Positions 25,606-33,249 of a stretch of DNA of 47,829 nucleotides are shown one piece after another (the first letter of the stretch is position 1; every line of letters begins with the position of its first letter). This DNA is from Planctomycetota bacterium (GTDB taxonomy: Bacteria > Planctomycetota > Planctomycetia > Gemmatales > Gemmataceae): contig JACPZP010000171.1 of assembly GCA_016195405.1 (NCBI GenBank), forward strand, positions 1-47,829, in the 5' to 3' direction. A program made the position numbers and the translations under genes. The notes under the pieces were generated by a model. It searched no databases. It saw nothing but the letters and a program-made list of their open reading frames with translations, and had not been told where the DNA came from.

Positions 25606-25808
25606 GGTGGCTGCTCCTCCACTTTGATTCTTCGGCCAAAAAAGAGGAGCCGGATTATGCCCAATGATTAATTTGGGTCAAGGCCTGGATTGTTGAATCG
25701 GCAGTTGAGGAAACCGTGGGAAACGAGGCAAGCGGTACGGCTTGCTTGAATTTAGCAACCGGTTTATCATCCAAACAGGTTGGTGCGTCCCTTTGAGGGA
25801 GGTCTTTC

Positions 25809-26921
25809 ATGCCCCATCCGCGACGGCTGCACTTCTGCGTCGGTCTTGGTCTTTGTGTCGGCATTTTATCCACGCTGGCTCATTCGTCGGGCCAAGGCAA
25901 TCCTGCACAAGACAAAAACAGCGTGGCCAAGGTGCATTTTCCAACGGCCGACGGCGTCGAAATTCAAGGAACCTTCTATCAGGCCACCCAGCGCAATGCA
26001 CCCGCCGTGATCCTTCTCCATGCCCTTGGAGAAAATAGCGGCAAGCAATCATGGATCCATCTGGCCGAGGAGTTGCAGAAAAGCGGGTACTCCGTGCTCA
26101 CGTTCGACTTTCGCGGCCATGGCAACAGCAAGACGGTCGATCCGGACGTGTTCTGGAAGTACAAGCCCAACCTGGCGATGGTGAAGGGCGGCCAAAAGAA
26201 ACTCAGCGAGATCGACTTCCAAGGCATGGCGCCAGGCTATTATCCGGTGATGGTGAACGACATCGCGGCAGCGCGCGCTTATCTGGAAAACAAGAATGAC
26301 AAAGGCAACTGCAATGTCGCCAGCACGATTGTGATCGGCGCCGACACCGGGGCGACGCTGGGCGCCCTTTGGCTTAACTCGGAGTGGTATCGCTATCGCG
26401 TGGAGCCGCCCGTGACTGTCGGATTGCCGGCGACCCTGTCGAATCGGCCCGAGGGCAAGGACGTGATCGCCGCCATCTGGTTGACGGCGACTGGCAAGTT
26501 CGGCAGCCGCCTCGTTAGCTTTCGAGACCTGATCGACGTGCCCGCGCGGATCGGCAAGACGCCGATGGCCTTCCTCTACGGCGACGGCGACGAGACCGGC
26601 AAGACTCTTGCCAAGGCATGCGAGAAGGCGATCAAAGGAAACAAGAAGGGCGACGATCCCTACAAATACACCGGCGCCGTGGAATTGCCGGCCGGCAAGC
26701 TAACCGGCGCCGCGCTCTTGCAGAAGTCTTCGAAGGCGGACCAGAAAATCGTCGAATGGCTGGAGAAGGTCGCGGAAGCCAAGGGCAACGAATGGTCGAA
26801 ACGGGATTTTCGCAAGACGCAGTACATGTGGCGCATCGGCGCCATTCAGATTCCGGCCAAGCTCGCGACGGAGGAGATTTTGACGTTCGATGGATATGAC
26901 CGGTTTTTGCCGGTGAAGTAG
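25809..26921 (+). CDS. Secreted alpha/beta-hydrolase-like protein with Asp at the nucleophile position (copy 1)
   Basis: This 370-residue protein starts at the ATG after GAGGGAGG and has a signal peptide (about 1-31). The hydrolase-like core shows VILLHALGENSG (oxyanion region), VLTFDFRGHGNSK and the strand-turn-helix VIGADTGATLGALWL. That elbow normally reads G-x-Ser-x-G; here the central residue is Asp179. Asp nucleophiles are known in dehalogenases and epoxide hydrolases, so activity is possible but not shown. A second secreted copy lies at 35249-36337 with Glu at this position. The C-terminal half is rich in Lys/Gly and ends FDGYDRFLPVK, shared between copies. Confidence 0.8.
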   Translation: MPHPRRLHFCVGLGLCVGILSTLAHSSGQGNPAQDKNSVAKVHFPTADGVEIQGTFYQATQRNAPAVILLHALGENSGKQSWIHLAEELQKSGYSVLTFDFRGHGNSKTVDPDVFWKYKPNLAMVKGGQKKLSEIDFQGMAPGYYPVMVNDIAAARAYLENKNDKGNCNVASTIVIGADTGATLGALWLNSEWYRYRVEPPVTVGLPATLSNRPEGKDVIAAIWLTATGKFGSRLVSFRDLIDVPARIGKTPMAFLYGDGDETGKTLAKACEKAIKGNKKGDDPYKYTGAVELPAGKLTGAALLQKSSKADQKIVEWLEKVAEAKGNEWSKRDFRKTQYMWRIGAIQIPAKLATEEILTFDGYDRFLPVK

Positions 26922-26938
26922 GTTGCCACAACGCTCCC

Positions 26939-28018
26939 ATGCTGCGACTCGCAATGACGAACGGCAAGCGAAGCCAACCCTTCCCGCGCGGCCGCGGCGT
27001 TTGTCCGACTTGCGGCGGTCAAGTCATCGCCAAATGCGGGCGCATCAACATTCATCATTGGGCTCACGTTTCCGCGGCCGATTGCGACGCGTGGTCGGAA
27101 AACATCGGCCCTTGGCACATTTCTTGGCAGGACATGGCTCGCCCGCAGTTTGTGGAAGTTTGCATCGGCGAGCATCGCGCGGACATTCTCGGGAACGCGG
27201 ACACAGTCATTGAACTGCAACATTCGCCAATCAGCCCCGCCACAATTCAGGAACGGGAGCGATTCTACGGCGACATGGTCTGGGTTTTCGACGCAACGGA
27301 TCGCTTCGCGGGCATGATGTCGGGTGAACGCTTTTTCTTCACACTGGGCCGTGCCAAACACATTCGCAAATGCAAGAAACCGGTGTTCCTTGATTTTGGT
27401 GGCTTCCTCGTTCAAATCGAATCAATGTCAAAAGTGTTGACGCCGTTTTCCGGATTCGGTCGCATTCGCGATCGGGAATGGTTTGCGACCGAATTCCTCT
27501 CGGAAAGGCGTGCTCCGGAGCAGTTTACACGGGCGTGCCTCGGCGACAACGAAGTGGGCGCGCGGTGGGTGGGAAACCAGCCATGGCAGTTGACCGCCCA
27601 TCCGTCCGAATGGTTGTCATCAAGCGTGGGAAAGAAGATGCTGGTGCCCAAGGGCACTCCCTTTCTTCCCTTGGAGCATGGTCGTGTCGACCGCTGGAAT
27701 CAGGTCCGGCCGGTATGGTCGGAGGTCATTAGGCGTCACCCCGAGCTTGCGAACGGCTGGTCCGAAGCGGAATTTCGCCAAATGATGGCGTTCTTGCACG
27801 CGAAACCGACGTTGCTTGCAGGATTGCTCCGCCTCATGCCGTCTCACGCGGACGCAATCACTGTGAGCGATTCGGTGGGCGTCGTTAGTCAATTGCTGGA
27901 AAAAACAAACGCTCACGTCCGCGCCGGCCGGCTGCCGTTGCTGAAAGAGGAGACGCGGCGACGGCTGTTGGAGCGCGCGGAAGCAGTTGAAGAGGAGCGT
28001 GCTAGATCTTTCAAATAA
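26939..28018 (+). CDS. CoiA-like nuclease-family protein
   Basis: This 359-residue protein matches the competence-CoiA-like family, which joins a small zinc-binding head to a PD-(D/E)xK nuclease fold. The head carries Cys22, Cys25, His40, His43 and Cys49 in VCPTCGG and HHWAHVSAADC. The nuclease core shows Glu73, Asp82 (RADIL) and Glu92-x-Gln94 in VIELQHSPIS, followed by FYGDMVWVFD. Residues from about 170 are less recognisable. No ribosome site is clear, so a start at the ATG 15 bases downstream is possible. It follows the hydrolase-like gene by 17 bases. In Gram-positive bacteria CoiA aids DNA uptake; no competence genes are nearby, so the role here is open. Confidence 0.75.
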   Translation: MLRLAMTNGKRSQPFPRGRGVCPTCGGQVIAKCGRINIHHWAHVSAADCDAWSENIGPWHISWQDMARPQFVEVCIGEHRADILGNADTVIELQHSPISPATIQERERFYGDMVWVFDATDRFAGMMSGERFFFTLGRAKHIRKCKKPVFLDFGGFLVQIESMSKVLTPFSGFGRIRDREWFATEFLSERRAPEQFTRACLGDNEVGARWVGNQPWQLTAHPSEWLSSSVGKKMLVPKGTPFLPLEHGRVDRWNQVRPVWSEVIRRHPELANGWSEAEFRQMMAFLHAKPTLLAGLLRLMPSHADAITVSDSVGVVSQLLEKTNAHVRAGRLPLLKEETRRRLLERAEAVEEERARSFK

Positions 28019-28100
28019 TCCAGCACAACTCGAGCGTCTAACGAAACAATCCTCTTGCTCGTCGGCAATCACAAAACACCCTTGGATTGAGGAGCGTGCA

Positions 28101-28846
28101 ATGCGGCTAGTGACATGTGCCCTAGGCTTCCTGTTGTTGGCCCCGACCTACTTTGGATTTGGCCAGAGCGGCGACCAAAAAACCGCTCAAACGGTCGTTG
28201 AGACTGCCATCAAAGCTCTTGGAGGCGCCGAAAGAAAGCCAAGTTGAAGGCGACGACATGGAAGGAGAAAGGAACCTTTCACCAGGGAGGCAAGACAAAC
28301 GCGTTTACCGGCGGATTTGCCATGCACCTGCCGGACAGGCAGCGGATGGACATGACCTTCGACAAGGGCAATGCGTTTGTCCTGGTGCTCAACGGCGACC
28401 ATGGTTGGGTCAAGCGCGGCGGCGAGACCAAGGATCTTGAGGCCGCCGTATTGGCTTACAGCAAACAGAACCTATACGGCGATCTCGTCGTGTCGTTGAC
28501 GCCTCTGGCGGACAAGAGTTACACCTTGTCGCTTGTTCCCGACGAGAAGATCGGAGAACGCGTGGTGTCTGGTGTGAAGGTAACACATGCGGGTCACGCC
28601 GACATGCATCTTTACTTCGATAAGAACACGGGGCTTTTGAGTAAGAGCGTCCACCGCCTGAAACGGTCTGGCGCCGACAAGGAAGTCGAGCAAGCGATTC
28701 TCTATGACGAATACCAGGATTTCGATGGGCTCAAGCGCCCGACTCAACTCCGAGTCCTGATGGACGGGCAACTCTACATCGAATCGAATTACTATGGCTA
28801 CCGGCTCAGCGAAAAGCTGGACGATAAAGTTTTTGAGCGGCCATAA
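28101..28846 (+). pseudogene. Frameshifted secreted LolA/lipoprotein-sorting-like protein
   Basis: The gene starts at the ATG after GGAGCG with a signal peptide (LVTCALGFLLLAPTYFGFGQ) and reads to IKALGGAERKPS, then meets TGA at 28245-28247. The body continues in the -1 frame from LKATTWKEKGTF to the stop at 28846. Reading one base back after AAG at 28236-28238 joins the parts as GGAERKAKLKATTWKEKG, which looks natural. The body is beta-rich (FAMHLPDRQRMDMTF, MHLYFDKNTGLLSKSV, ESNYYGYRLSEKL) and resembles lipoprotein-sorting or LolA-type folds. A sequencing deletion, a true lesion or -1 recoding are all possible; the break lies in AAGAAAGC. Confidence 0.7.
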
Positions 28847-28857
28847 TGTGACGCTCC

Positions 28858-28897
28858 GAATATGGAGTGCGGCGACGAGTCCCCGCACTGCATATTC
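28858..28897. terminator. Inverted repeat between convergent genes
   Basis: GAATATGGAGTGCGG at 28858-28872 pairs with 28883-28897 with one mismatch around a 10-base loop. It lies between the frameshifted secreted gene and the convergent ankyrin/PQQ gene, so it may terminate both. No T-run is present, and it may instead be a dispersed repeat. Confidence 0.5.
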
Positions 28898-28898
28898 C

Positions 28899-31046
28899 TT
28901 ACTTCGGTCGGCCGATTCCGAACAGGTAGCGTTGGGTGCGTACGAACATCATTCCATCTGAAATGGCCGGAGTCGCCAGGACCGGGTCACCCAACGCGTT
29001 GACGGCAAGCAGGTTGAACTGAGTGCCCGCTTTCAAGACGTATGTTTGGCCGTCCTCGCAGGGGAAGTAGATTTTGCCGTCAGCTGCCACCGGAGAGGCG
29101 GTGAAGCCGCCGTCTGGCCCAAGCCGTTCCCACCAGATGCGCTTGCCCGTAGTCGCCTCGTAGCAGGTGACCACGCCGTCGTTGGTGCAGACGTAGAGAT
29201 GTTCGCCATAAACGATGGGCGTCGGCATGTAAGGGCCGGCTTTTTCATTGCACCAAGCGATGTAGTCGCTCGATTTTTCGCCTTTGGGCAACGTGATGTC
29301 GCCGCGGGCGCCGGGACGGATCGCGTAGATCGGCCTCGGGTTGCGGTAGCCGCTGGTGACGAACACCAGTCCGTGTGCTGCGAAGGGCGTGGGAACGGTG
29401 ATTTCGGAGTTCTTGCCGAGCCGCCACAGTTCCTTGCCGGTCAAAGGGTCATAGCCGCGCACGAACTTGGTGGCATTCGTTACGAGTTCGGCGCCGTCCT
29501 TTGTTTCGATAACGGTAGGCGTTCCCCACGACGGCACCTCTTCGCGCGGTGTGGTCCAAACGCGATTTCCCGTGTTCAGATCGAAGGCCGCGAGAAAGGA
29601 GTTCTTGCCGGCGTCGCACTGCACGATCGCCATGTTCTGATAGATGATCGGCGAGCTGCCGAAGCCCCATTGATAGTCGGGATCGTAGAACCAGCTTGAT
29701 TCCAAAAGGCCCAACTCCTGCTTCCACAGCAGCTTGCCAGAGAAGTCGTAGCAGTAGAGCCCTTCGGAGCCGAAGCAGGCGACCACGCGCTTTCCGTCGG
29801 TGGCGCAGGTGGAGTTGGCGTGGGTGGCCTTGGTATGCCGCTTGACCTTCGGCACGCCTTTATGCGCGACCTGGTCCCAGAGGATTTTGCCCGACGCTTT
29901 ATCGAGGCAGAGGACTTGGAAGGTGTGCGGCGAAGTGTCGTTGACCGAATCGACGTTGCCGTACTGCCCGGCCTTGAGCGTGTTCTTTTCCGCGCCACTG
30001 ACGGCGGTCGTCAGGAAAATGCGGTCGCCCCAGATGACGGGGCAGGAATGGCCCAGGCCGGGGATCGGCGTTTTCCATCGAATGTTCTGATTCGCGACCG
30101 CATCCCAGCGGAGCGGCGGAAACTGGCCTTCGGCGACGCCGGTAGCACCTTTGCCCCGGAATTGCGGCCAATTCGCGGGCGCATTCACTTCGCGCGGCGG
30201 ATCGTCATCCTTGGCGAGGGTGTCGACACGGGCTTCGATGCGCTTGTACGTGTTGGCAAGATTTCCGCCTTTCGTGACCATGGCGGCGACTTTGTTTTGG
30301 TCGCGCTGGAAGGCGACGGTCACGTTGTTGTCGCTGGTCGGCTGGAAGGTGTTATCGTCGATGGGATTGAGGGAATAAAGTTGAAACGAGCCGGCCTTCA
30401 CCAGTAACCGCTCATTCGGCAAGACGACTTTGAGTTCGGTCATCGTCTCTTCATTGCGGTAGATGCCGACGTATTCTTTGAGAATTTCCGGGGCAACCTT
30501 AACGGCTGGTTTGGCGGCGGCAGGATCGGCGGCTTTGGCGCCCGCCTTGGTCAAAACCTCGACAAGCTCGGTCCTGCCTTTCGGCGTCGCGGCCAGGGCT
30601 TTATCCAGTGCTGCCTGTTTCGGTTTGGCTTTCTCCAGCACCAACTTGGCGAATTCGAGATTGCCTCTTTGAGCCGCATAGAGCAGGGCGGCGTCGGCTT
30701 CCTCGGCGCCCGCTTCCACCAGCAGCTTCATGATCTCGATGCGATTTTTCCCCATCGCCCAGGTCATGGGGCTCGCTTTGTAATAGGTATCCTTAACGCT
30801 TGGGTCAGCCTTGTTGTCCAGCAGGAGTTTGACAACTTCGAGATGCCCTTTCTCCGCCGCGAACGAGAGAGCCGTGGCGCCGTATTCGGTCTTGGCGTTG
30901 ACATCCACGCCCTTATCGAGAAGGGCTTTGACCGCCGCGAGATCACCTTTGCGGGCGGCGGCGAACAGATCCTCGTTCATTGACCCGGCGAACAAAACCG
31001 CGGTAAACATGCCGATACTGGCGACAACTAAAGCTGCTCTCGTCAC
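28899..31046 (-). CDS. Exported ankyrin-repeat plus PQQ-type beta-propeller protein
   Basis: This 715-residue protein starts at GTG (31044-31046), chosen because GGAGGA lies 6 bases before it; the ATG at 31061 has only palindrome sequence upstream and no ribosome site. An N-terminal hydrophobic signal is followed by four to five ankyrin repeats (about 23-170; LFAAARKGDLAAVKALLDKG, ATALSFAAEKGHLEVVKLLL). A middle beta region is about 185-275. The last 430 residues form a PQQ-like/BamB-type propeller (NWPQFRGKGATG, IRWKTPIPGLGHSCPVIWGD, NSFLAAFDLNTGNRVW). The propeller often binds PQQ in dehydrogenases, but no dehydrogenase catalytic motif is clear, so a scaffold role is as likely. Confidence 0.85.
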   Translation of the reverse strand: MTRAALVVASIGMFTAVLFAGSMNEDLFAAARKGDLAAVKALLDKGVDVNAKTEYGATALSFAAEKGHLEVVKLLLDNKADPSVKDTYYKASPMTWAMGKNRIEIMKLLVEAGAEEADAALLYAAQRGNLEFAKLVLEKAKPKQAALDKALAATPKGRTELVEVLTKAGAKAADPAAAKPAVKVAPEILKEYVGIYRNEETMTELKVVLPNERLLVKAGSFQLYSLNPIDDNTFQPTSDNNVTVAFQRDQNKVAAMVTKGGNLANTYKRIEARVDTLAKDDDPPREVNAPANWPQFRGKGATGVAEGQFPPLRWDAVANQNIRWKTPIPGLGHSCPVIWGDRIFLTTAVSGAEKNTLKAGQYGNVDSVNDTSPHTFQVLCLDKASGKILWDQVAHKGVPKVKRHTKATHANSTCATDGKRVVACFGSEGLYCYDFSGKLLWKQELGLLESSWFYDPDYQWGFGSSPIIYQNMAIVQCDAGKNSFLAAFDLNTGNRVWTTPREEVPSWGTPTVIETKDGAELVTNATKFVRGYDPLTGKELWRLGKNSEITVPTPFAAHGLVFVTSGYRNPRPIYAIRPGARGDITLPKGEKSSDYIAWCNEKAGPYMPTPIVYGEHLYVCTNDGVVTCYEATTGKRIWWERLGPDGGFTASPVAADGKIYFPCEDGQTYVLKAGTQFNLLAVNALGDPVLATPAISDGMMFVRTQRYLFGIGRPK

Positions 31047-31061
31047 GGAAAATCCTCCCAT

Positions 31062-31140
31062 GGCGAGCCGGGAGCGTTAGCGACCGGAGTTACCCGGAAA
31101 GCTTCCCGAGCATTCCGGTCGCTTACGCTCCCGGCCCGCC
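31062..31140. repeat. GAGCCGGGAGCGT palindrome (copy B), next to a start site
   Basis: Arms at 31062-31090 and 31112-31140 match at 26 of 29 positions. The loop holds a second small palindrome, GGAAAGCTTCC. The outer edge abuts the ATG at 31061 and stops 4 bases short of the GGAGGA that serves the GTG start of the ankyrin/PQQ gene. The esterase gene ends at 31161 on the same strand, so the element fills the spacer between the two genes. Confidence 0.85.
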
Positions 31141-31160
31141 CGACTCCAAGTGTTGCGATG

Positions 31161-32366
31161 TTAGTTCTTTTCCGACGCTTTGCCGCCTTTTTTCAAGGCT
31201 TCGCTTACACGCTCGAAATTCGTTCTGTAAAGCTGAAGGTTTGGGTCGCTGTTCTTTGCCCCAAGCTGCGCGGCGCGTTCATAATTGGTTTTGGCCAAAT
31301 CGAGCTTGCCGGTCTTCTCGTAGGCTTCGGCCAAACTGTCGTAGACGTTCGCGGAGTTTGGATAACGCTTGACGTTCGAAACGAAGACAGCAAGGGCCTC
31401 GTCGCTCTTTTTGGCGCCGAGCAACAATTGATAGCCGAGCTGATTCATCATCTGTTCCGGCGGCACGATCGTGTAGTTGAACTTGGCGGAAAGCTTTTTG
31501 AAATGCTCTTCAACGGCATCCGCACCGCCAACCACGATCTTGGGGCCGGGCTGCCAGCCGTCGAAGATCTTCTTGAGGCCCATGTAGTGGCTGCGAAGAA
31601 CGACAGTGCCGTGGTCCTCGTCATCCATCAACGCCGAGTCCCATGTAAACCCATTGAGTTGCTGCTTCGTGAGAAGCTCTTTGGTTTTGTTGAAGGCCGA
31701 CAGCATGCCTCCGCCCTCATTTCCCATCGTGAAATAGAGCGCGCTTTTCAGGTCTTTGCGATCCTTTAAGAAGTCCGCCGTTTTGTTCACGGTACCTTCC
31801 TTGTCCCACTGCAAGGAAGGGCTGACAGCGATATAGGCGTTGAAGAGGTCGTTCTTTGTGGCAAATGCGTGCACCGCCAACAAGCCGCCGAATGAATGCC
31901 CTGCGAAGATGCGATAGGGTTGCGTGCGGTAAGTCTTCTCAACCTGGGGAATTAACTCGGTTTCGATGAACTTCAGGAACTTGTCGGCGCCGCCGCTGGT
32001 CGGGAATTGCGCGTCTTTGCCGCCGGGGCCGGGCATCGCCGCCTTGGTCGGGGTCAGGTCGCGGGTGCGGTCGGTGTTGGTAATGGCGACCACAATCATC
32101 TCGGGCATCCGGCCATTGCGCGACAGAAATTCGATGGTTGATGCGGTGTGCCCAAGTTGCGCGGCCCCGTCGGTCATGTAAAGGACCGGGTAACGCTGGT
32201 CACCGGTTTCATACCCAGGCGGTGTGCGCACCAAAATCACGCGCTCCTCGCCCATTACCTCGGACTTGATCGCCAGGCGGCCGCCCGGCTGCTTGTCCTG
32301 GGCTCCTGCGGTCAAACAGGGCGCGACGACAAGCGAAAACAACGCGAACGCAAAAAGACGTTTCAT
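31161..32366 (-). CDS. Secreted esterase (Fes/enterochelin-esterase-like) with C-terminal TPRs
   Basis: This 401-residue exported protein has a signal peptide (LFAFALFSLVVAPCLTAGA). Residues about 30-280 are an esterase-D/enterochelin-esterase-type alpha/beta hydrolase. RYPVLYMTDGAAQLGHTASTI lies at the oxyanion side and Ser158 in AGHSFGG is the nucleophile. A His near DDEDHGTVV (about 263) likely completes the triad. Residues about 305-395 form TPR helices (YPNSANVYDSLAEAYEKTG, LAKTNYERAAQLGAK). The esterase plus TPR architecture is seen in several bacterial hydrolases of unknown substrate. It is 20 bases downstream of a palindrome that separates it from the ankyrin/PQQ gene. Confidence 0.85.
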   Translation of the reverse strand: MKRLFAFALFSLVVAPCLTAGAQDKQPGGRLAIKSEVMGEERVILVRTPPGYETGDQRYPVLYMTDGAAQLGHTASTIEFLSRNGRMPEMIVVAITNTDRTRDLTPTKAAMPGPGGKDAQFPTSGGADKFLKFIETELIPQVEKTYRTQPYRIFAGHSFGGLLAVHAFATKNDLFNAYIAVSPSLQWDKEGTVNKTADFLKDRKDLKSALYFTMGNEGGGMLSAFNKTKELLTKQQLNGFTWDSALMDDEDHGTVVLRSHYMGLKKIFDGWQPGPKIVVGGADAVEEHFKKLSAKFNYTIVPPEQMMNQLGYQLLLGAKKSDEALAVFVSNVKRYPNSANVYDSLAEAYEKTGKLDLAKTNYERAAQLGAKNSDPNLQLYRTNFERVSEALKKGGKASEKN

Positions 32367-32439
32367 GGGGTTCCTCCTTTGCAGGGTGTAGACGCTCGAA
32401 CGGTATTAGCTAATCAAAGGCGTCTCATTTCAAGGTTTT

Positions 32440-32847
32440 TCAAGGCAGGAACAGCCGTCCTGTGCCGCGTATATTCTCGGCTTCCAAGAGGTAGCGGAAG
32501 AGCCGATCAGTAACTCGATCTGCGTATTCTCGTTCCACGAGTACGCGATCGGCGTCACCGATAGTGAATACCGGAAGGCTCGCCGGCGGATTGAAGGACT
32601 TTATCGTTGCTTCAAGAGAATCTGGTCCATCGTCGTTTCGATTATTGGTTACCAGATAGAGCTGCTTTTCCTGGCAGAACTGCCAAATCGATTTATCGCG
32701 CTCGGAAGGATCGAGGCCAATATCCTTGAACGTTACGATGCGAAGATCAAGGTAAGTCCAGAAGTCCGCCCCATCCGCCCCTTGCATCAAGGCTGTCAGA
32801 CGAGCAACGTGCCCTTGAATGTTTACATCAGCGAGAAGACGGATCAC
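32440..32847 (-). CDS. PIN-like (DUF5615-type) protein, predicted toxin
   Basis: This 135-residue protein starts at GTG (32845-32847), inside the end of the DUF433 gene, with GGAG about 8 bases upstream. The frame is open earlier, but that part only shadows the antitoxin. The N-terminus IRLLADVNIQGHVARL places Asp where PIN-like nucleases have their first metal ligand, and LVTNNRNDDGPDSLEA resembles the later acidic motif. Such proteins are usually RNases held in check by a DUF433 partner. The fold assignment rests on these motifs and the partner, so activity is inference. Confidence 0.6.
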   Translation of the reverse strand: MIRLLADVNIQGHVARLTALMQGADGADFWTYLDLRIVTFKDIGLDPSERDKSIWQFCQEKQLYLVTNNRNDDGPDSLEATIKSFNPPASLPVFTIGDADRVLVEREYADRVTDRLFRYLLEAENIRGTGRLFLP

Positions 32848-33187
32848 CGTTGCGCTCCGCGGAGGCATTTTTCTTGCGAAACGACTCGCGCAGCTGAGCC
32901 ATCTTCTGTCCGCCTTTGCGCAGAATTTCTTCGACTTCCGGCGCGTTCTTGCGCTGCGCAGCACGATCTCGTATGCGTCGGTCCTGCTCCATAACCGCAT
33001 CATAGTGCTCGCGCACGTATCGCGCAACCGCTTGGATGTCTTCAATGGTCAAAATGGGCATGACCACGCGGATTTGGTCATAGCTGAAATTCTCTTGAAA
33101 ATAGGGAACCAGATCCTGGACGGTGATGCGGCTAGTGGAAAGCTGAGGTCCGCGACCGCGTTCGATAATCGTGACTTGTTTCGTCAT
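32828..33187 (-). CDS. DUF433-family protein, predicted antitoxin
   Basis: This 119-residue protein is a predicted DNA-binding antitoxin. Residues about 18-63 match the DUF433 pattern: TSRITVQDLVPYFQENFSYD followed by VMPILTIEDIQAVARYVREHYD, a helix-turn-helix type arrangement. The C-terminal half is a charged helix (DRRIRDRAAQRKNAPEVEEI) that probably wraps the toxin. The 3' end overlaps the PIN-like gene by 20 bases, typical of a translationally coupled toxin-antitoxin operon. Autorepression is likely for the family but no operator is evident. Confidence 0.75.
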   Translation of the reverse strand: MTKQVTIIERGRGPQLSTSRITVQDLVPYFQENFSYDQIRVVMPILTIEDIQAVARYVREHYDAVMEQDRRIRDRAAQRKNAPEVEEILRKGGQKMAQLRESFRKKNASAERNGDPSSR

Positions 33188-33249
33188 AGGGCAATCTCTG
33201 GTTATCTTGTAATTCTATCGCCATCCGATTATACGCAATAGCTCGTTCG

